A stretch of 35,326 bases of DNA, taken from DASWJQ01 sp036397095 (GTDB lineage: Bacteria; Chloroflexota; Anaerolineae; Anaerolineales; E44-bin32). The stretch is taken from the NCBI GenBank assembly GCA_036397095.1, contig DASWJQ010000049.1:1-35326 (forward strand). The letters are read 5' to 3'. Each line of letters starts with the position of its first letter. The first letter of the stretch is position 1. This document shows positions 32,514 through 35,326 of this stretch, piece after piece. The notes below the pieces were generated by a model. It was not told the DNA's origin and did not search any database. It saw only the letters and a list, made by a program, of their open reading frames with translations. Made by a program: the position numbers and the translations under genes.

Positions 32514-33200
32514 TCAGTCCCCGCTGTCGCGTAGCCGGTAACCGACCCCGGGAATGGTCTCGATGAAGCGGGGCGCCTCAGCCGGGTCGTCCAGCTTGGA
32601 ACGAAGCCGGCTGACCAGCCCCCGTGCCAAGTCGCGGCTGCCGGTCTCGGCGTAACCCCAGACCCGCTCAATCAAGTCCTCGGTGGGGATCACCTGGCCC
32701 CGGTGGGAAAGCAGCAGAAACAGCAAGCGAAACTCGAGCGGCGTGAGGTGGATGGGTTCCCCATCGTGCAGCGTGACTGTGCGGGCGGCCGGCGCCAGCT
32801 TGAGCCCTTCCACCTCGACTACGGGCAAGGCCGATGGTGACTGGCCCGCCCCTCGCCGAATCAGATTCAAACAGTAAGCCGCTACCAACCGCGGCTCGAT
32901 TGGCAGGCTCAATATCAAATCGGCGCCCGCCCGGATGCACTGCAGGTGGAGTTGGCCGGTAGGCGAGTCCAGCAGCAGGACGAGCGGCGCTGGCGACTGG
33001 CCCCGGAAGCGGTCGATGACGAATGGCAGGTCATCGGTTGACGGCTGAACGGCCAGCAGCAAATCGGCCGCTTCCTCCGGCCAGCGGCGCACGGCGTCGG
33101 TCAGGCGGGGACGGTGGACGAGCGACAGACCGGCCAGCTTAAGGGCAAACCCATACACATCGCGTTCTTCGGGATCCTGACCGCTGATGACGACATTCAT
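32514..33200 (-). CDS. OmpR/PhoB-like winged-helix regulator with degenerate receiver
   Basis: A 228-residue protein. The N-terminal ~115 residues have receiver-domain shape (MNVVISGQDPEERDVYGFAL and LVLLLDSPTGQLHLQCIRAG). The phospho-acceptor Asp expected after the third strand is replaced (DLLLAVQPSTDD, about Val51), and the conserved Lys is missing (ILSLPIEPRLV). The C-terminal domain is a clear Trans_reg_C winged helix: GEPIHLTPLEFRLLFLLLSH, VIPTEDLIERVWGYAETGSR, and RSKLDDPAEAPRFIETIPGV with GYRLRDS. It likely binds DNA without classical phosphorylation. ATG 33198-33200 is chosen; the longer frame is a shadow of the exporter gene. It follows that gene by 20 bases. Confidence 0.88.
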   Translation of the reverse strand: MNVVISGQDPEERDVYGFALKLAGLSLVHRPRLTDAVRRWPEEAADLLLAVQPSTDDLPFVIDRFRGQSPAPLVLLLDSPTGQLHLQCIRAGADLILSLPIEPRLVAAYCLNLIRRGAGQSPSALPVVEVEGLKLAPAARTVTLHDGEPIHLTPLEFRLLFLLLSHRGQVIPTEDLIERVWGYAETGSRDLARGLVSRLRSKLDDPAEAPRFIETIPGVGYRLRDSGD

Positions 33201-33220
33201 GCCGAGACCCTCGATCCGGG

Positions 33221-33874
33221 CTAGCCGAGACCCAAACCGGTGCGCAGGAAGGCTGCACCCAGGTAGAGCATGAAACCACCGGTCAGGACCAACAGCCAGC
33301 GGTAACTGCGATCGGTTAGCCAGCGTCCGCCCAGACTGGTGGCGGTTGAGAGCAGCGTGTCCCAGGCCATGTCGGCAGTTAGATGGCCCAGGTAGAAGGC
33401 CAGCGGTCCCGCCCAGCCCAGCGGCCGGGCCTGGGATAGGAAGCCGGCGGCGACGGTTACCCACCAGGCATACCAAAATGGATTCGACAAGGTCGTGCCG
33501 ACGCCGAGTGCCAGCATGCGGCCGGTGGTCAGCCGCGGTGCGCCGGCATCGGGTTTTGGCAGCCGCAGACGACCACGCCAGACACCAACCAGATAGCTGC
33601 CGCCGATGAAGAGCAGAAGCAAGCCGCCGCCAAGGGCTACGCTGCGCTGGATGGCCGGCGTCGCCATCCCGCTGGCCAATCCCAGGCTGATCAGGAGGAC
33701 CACAACTGCTTCCAGGCCAACATGGGCCGCCGCGACCAACGGGCCAACACGCCACCCCTGACGGGGGCTCTCGCTGATGATGGCGGCGCTCACCGGACCC
33801 GGTGAGATCACCGCACCGATCGAGACGCCAAAGGCAAACAGGAAGACAGCCAGCGGGCTGTCGGTGGGCATCAT
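33221..33874 (-). CDS. LysE/RhtB-family exporter
   Basis: A 217-residue membrane protein with about six hydrophobic helices. The family signature near the N-terminus is FAFGVSIGAVISPGPVSAAI, followed by ESPRQGWRVGPLVAAAHVGL, the central VGTTLSNPFWYAWWVTVAAG and the C-terminal LLVLTGGFMLYLGAAF. The family exports amino acids or related small molecules; the substrate is not predictable. Two adjacent ATG codons (33874, 33871) are candidate starts. The regulator gene lies 20 bases downstream on the same strand and may be co-transcribed. The ParA-like gene ends 35 bases upstream. Confidence 0.92.
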   Translation of the reverse strand: MMPTDSPLAVFLFAFGVSIGAVISPGPVSAAIISESPRQGWRVGPLVAAAHVGLEAVVVLLISLGLASGMATPAIQRSVALGGGLLLLFIGGSYLVGVWRGRLRLPKPDAGAPRLTTGRMLALGVGTTLSNPFWYAWWVTVAAGFLSQARPLGWAGPLAFYLGHLTADMAWDTLLSTATSLGGRWLTDRSYRWLLVLTGGFMLYLGAAFLRTGLGLG

Positions 33875-33909
33875 GCTGGCCTGGAGCGGCTCATAGGTAG
33901 GGTTGTCGG

Positions 33910-34758
33910 CTAGCTGCGGGACGACAGGCTCGAACTTTGTTGGGCGCGGCGCAGCCGGACCGTTCGTAGGGGTCCCGTTCCGCCGCCGGATTGGCGCGAT
34001 TCCTCGACTAGCATGGCCAGCTGCTCAAGGGCACGGTAGCTCCCGGGGACATAGGTGGTCGTACCCATCGTCGGCAGCTCGCTGTCCTCCCCTTCGGCCG
34101 GCTCCAGCGCTACCGGCAGAATGGGAAGTCCGCCTGCCCGCATCGTCGACAGCACGGTTTGGTGGTGAGGCAGGCTCGGATTGTAGTAGGTCAACAAAAT
34201 CCCCAGCAAGCTGAGATTGCTGTTCAACTCACGTTTGATGCGCTCCATCGTCCCCAGGAACAGCCACAGCCCTCGCATGTGACTCAGGTGCGGTTGGGTT
34301 GGGACCAAGATGGTGTTCGACGAGGCCAGCCCATTGAGCGTCAACAGCCCGAGGCTGGATGGGCAGTCGATCAGAACGTAGTCAAAGTTGGGCCGAACGT
34401 CATTGAGGGCTTGATGCAGGACGAACTCGCGACCCATGCGGGCGTTGAGACCATACTCCGAATGCGCCAGTGCGATGTCTGACGGGGCCAGGAAGATGTA
34501 GTTGCCGGGGACGATTTCCTTGAGAACATCCCAAATCGGAACCCGCCCCGGGATCGTGGTGCCAATCACCTGGGACAGGTTGGCATCGGCCGCGTCCTCG
34601 ACGCCGCAGGCGACGGTAAGGCTGGACTGCGGGTCGAGGTCGATCAGCAGGACGCGGTGACCGCGCTCGGCCAGAGTCGTGCCCAACGCCAGCGTGAGGG
34701 AGGTCTTGCCTACCCCGGCCCGCAAATTGGCCAGGGCGATGACGTGTGCCTCGGTCAA
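33910..34758 (-). CDS. ParA/MinD-like ATPase with altered Walker A
   Basis: A 282-residue P-loop ATPase of the ParA/Soj group. The start is TTG (34756-34758). The Walker A region is ALANLRAGVGKTSLTLALG, where the usual ANxKGGVGKTT has Arg13-Ala14 instead of Lys-Gly; the catalytic-fold Lys18 is kept. The A' motif is RVLLIDLDPQSSLTVACG and Walker B is DYVLIDCPSSLGLLTLNGL. It continues with ILVPTQPHLSHMRGLWLFL. The C-terminal 35 residues are Ser/Arg-rich and probably disordered. There is no ParB, parS-like array or plasmid gene nearby, so it is an orphan. It could position a membrane or cytosolic cargo rather than DNA. A TAGAAT about 40 bases upstream may be its -10. Confidence 0.88.
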   Translation of the reverse strand: MTEAHVIALANLRAGVGKTSLTLALGTTLAERGHRVLLIDLDPQSSLTVACGVEDAADANLSQVIGTTIPGRVPIWDVLKEIVPGNYIFLAPSDIALAHSEYGLNARMGREFVLHQALNDVRPNFDYVLIDCPSSLGLLTLNGLASSNTILVPTQPHLSHMRGLWLFLGTMERIKRELNSNLSLLGILLTYYNPSLPHHQTVLSTMRAGGLPILPVALEPAEGEDSELPTMGTTTYVPGSYRALEQLAMLVEESRQSGGGTGPLRTVRLRRAQQSSSLSSRS

Positions 34759-34857
34759 ATCCTGCCCACCCGTCGGTTGCTCACAGTGCAGTCCGTATTC
34801 TAGCGGAAGACAGCATGTGCTCCCTTGCTGGTGCCAGACCGGGCCTGCCGGTCGTGG

Positions 34858-35326
34858 TCAGCGGACCTGGAACGAATCGCGGGTCACAGCCTGCATCCCC
34901 TGGTGCATGACCCAGATCTCGAGATCAACTGCCGCATTGCCGGGGACGCCGGGCAGGGTAACTGACCGGCGGCTCAGGCCCTGCGCATCGGTCGCCGGCA
35001 TCAAGAAGTATCGGGTGTGACCCGGTTGGCGCAAGATGAGCAGCGGGTTGGCCCCGGTCACCGGCAGCTGGTTCTGATCGCGCACAATCAAGTAGATATC
35101 CTGCGGAGCCTCGGGGGCAATAACCGGATGCTGGACGGAGGCCGAAGGATGGAGCGCGGTCACCCGGTAGGGTTGGCCGCTGCCGCCGCTCGGACGAAGA
35201 AGCTCAGGGTCATAACCTTCAAGGCGGAAATGTTCGCGCCCCAAGGGGCCCACTTCGACCTGATTATCGGCCGGAGCCTCAGGAAACCAATCGAGCCGGA
35301 AGTACTGGAAGTATTGCACGATCCGA
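34858..35326 (-). CDS. Protein of unknown function, 5' truncated
   Basis: The frame is open to the window edge (it reads RIVQYFQYFRLDWFPEAPAD at the boundary), so the start is missing; GTG at 35317-35319 is internal. The visible 155 residues contain the YFQYFRLDWFPE ... VEVGPLGREHF segment. I associate this with secreted Chloroflexota proteins, where a sugar-binding or adhesion domain follows. Then comes a beta-rich region like an immunoglobulin-type or invasin domain (DIYLIVRDQNQLPVTGANPL, LMPATDAQGLSRRSV, AAVDLEIWVMHQGMQAV). No enzyme motif is seen. Its relation to the ParA-like gene 100 bases downstream is unknown. Confidence 0.75.
   Translation of the reverse strand, partial: RIVQYFQYFRLDWFPEAPADNQVEVGPLGREHFRLEGYDPELLRPSGGSGQPYRVTALHPSASVQHPVIAPEAPQDIYLIVRDQNQLPVTGANPLLILRQPGHTRYFLMPATDAQGLSRRSVTLPGVPGNAAVDLEIWVMHQGMQAVTRDSFQVR

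Noticed and set aside
33201..33755. Extension of the winged-helix regulator into the LysE gene
   Set aside because: The extended part is a shadow frame of the exporter and lacks any domain, whereas ATG 33200 begins the receiver fold.

Overview
The window is GC-rich bacterial DNA, densely packed with housekeeping genes. It most resembles Chloroflexota, probably an Anaerolineae- or Caldilineae-like lineage. That assignment is an inference from gene style: a SufR/SufT pair facing sufCBD-S-U, a LysW-like acidic zinc ribbon, a MoxR/DUF58/DUF4129 operon, and a partial secreted-type protein with a VQYFQYFRLDW motif. Nothing here fixes the species.

Layout, left to right. A truncated NarL-type histidine kinase (1-734) is followed by a minus-strand block: a HAD-IIA phosphatase and rlmN, a DUF1028 protein, the tig-clpP-clpX chaperone/protease operon with tRNA-Leu(TAG) upstream of it, and efp with a Cys-rich protein and a HAD-DinB fusion. 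An IS110-family element of the IS1111 type (about 10154-11636) lies between efp and a DinG-like exonuclease-helicase. The plus strand then carries MoxR-DUF58-DUF4129, and an ECF sigma factor with a small membrane partner. Next, sufR-sufT (minus) faces sufC-sufB-sufD-small protein-sufS-sufU-Rieske (plus), followed by ppdK. The right end is minus-strand: a methyltransferase/ATP-grasp fusion, the LysW-like protein, a winged-helix regulator with a degenerate receiver domain, a LysE-type exporter, an orphan ParA-like ATPase, and a truncated protein at the edge.

The intergenic spaces are not random. At least seven carry a dispersed element with inverted arms (left like AACCACGAAGG, right like CTTTGTGTCTTTGTGGTTA), usually around a core of 7-bp repeats. 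The elements abut gene ends. Two genes take their stop codon from the arm (GGC TAA CCAC), and rlmN is extended by about 11 codons through one.

The most striking observation is in the insertion sequence. It sits exactly inside one of these repeat arms. The non-coding stretch downstream of its transposase can fold into an internal loop whose two strands match the left and right sides of that insertion site, including the CT core. This is the layout expected of a bridge-RNA target-binding loop. It suggests an IS1111-type element programmed to land in the host's dispersed repeat, comparable to IS621 targeting REP sequences in E. coli. A second possible novelty is the methyltransferase/ATP-grasp fusion next to a LysW-like carrier protein, with no lysine or arginine biosynthesis genes nearby.
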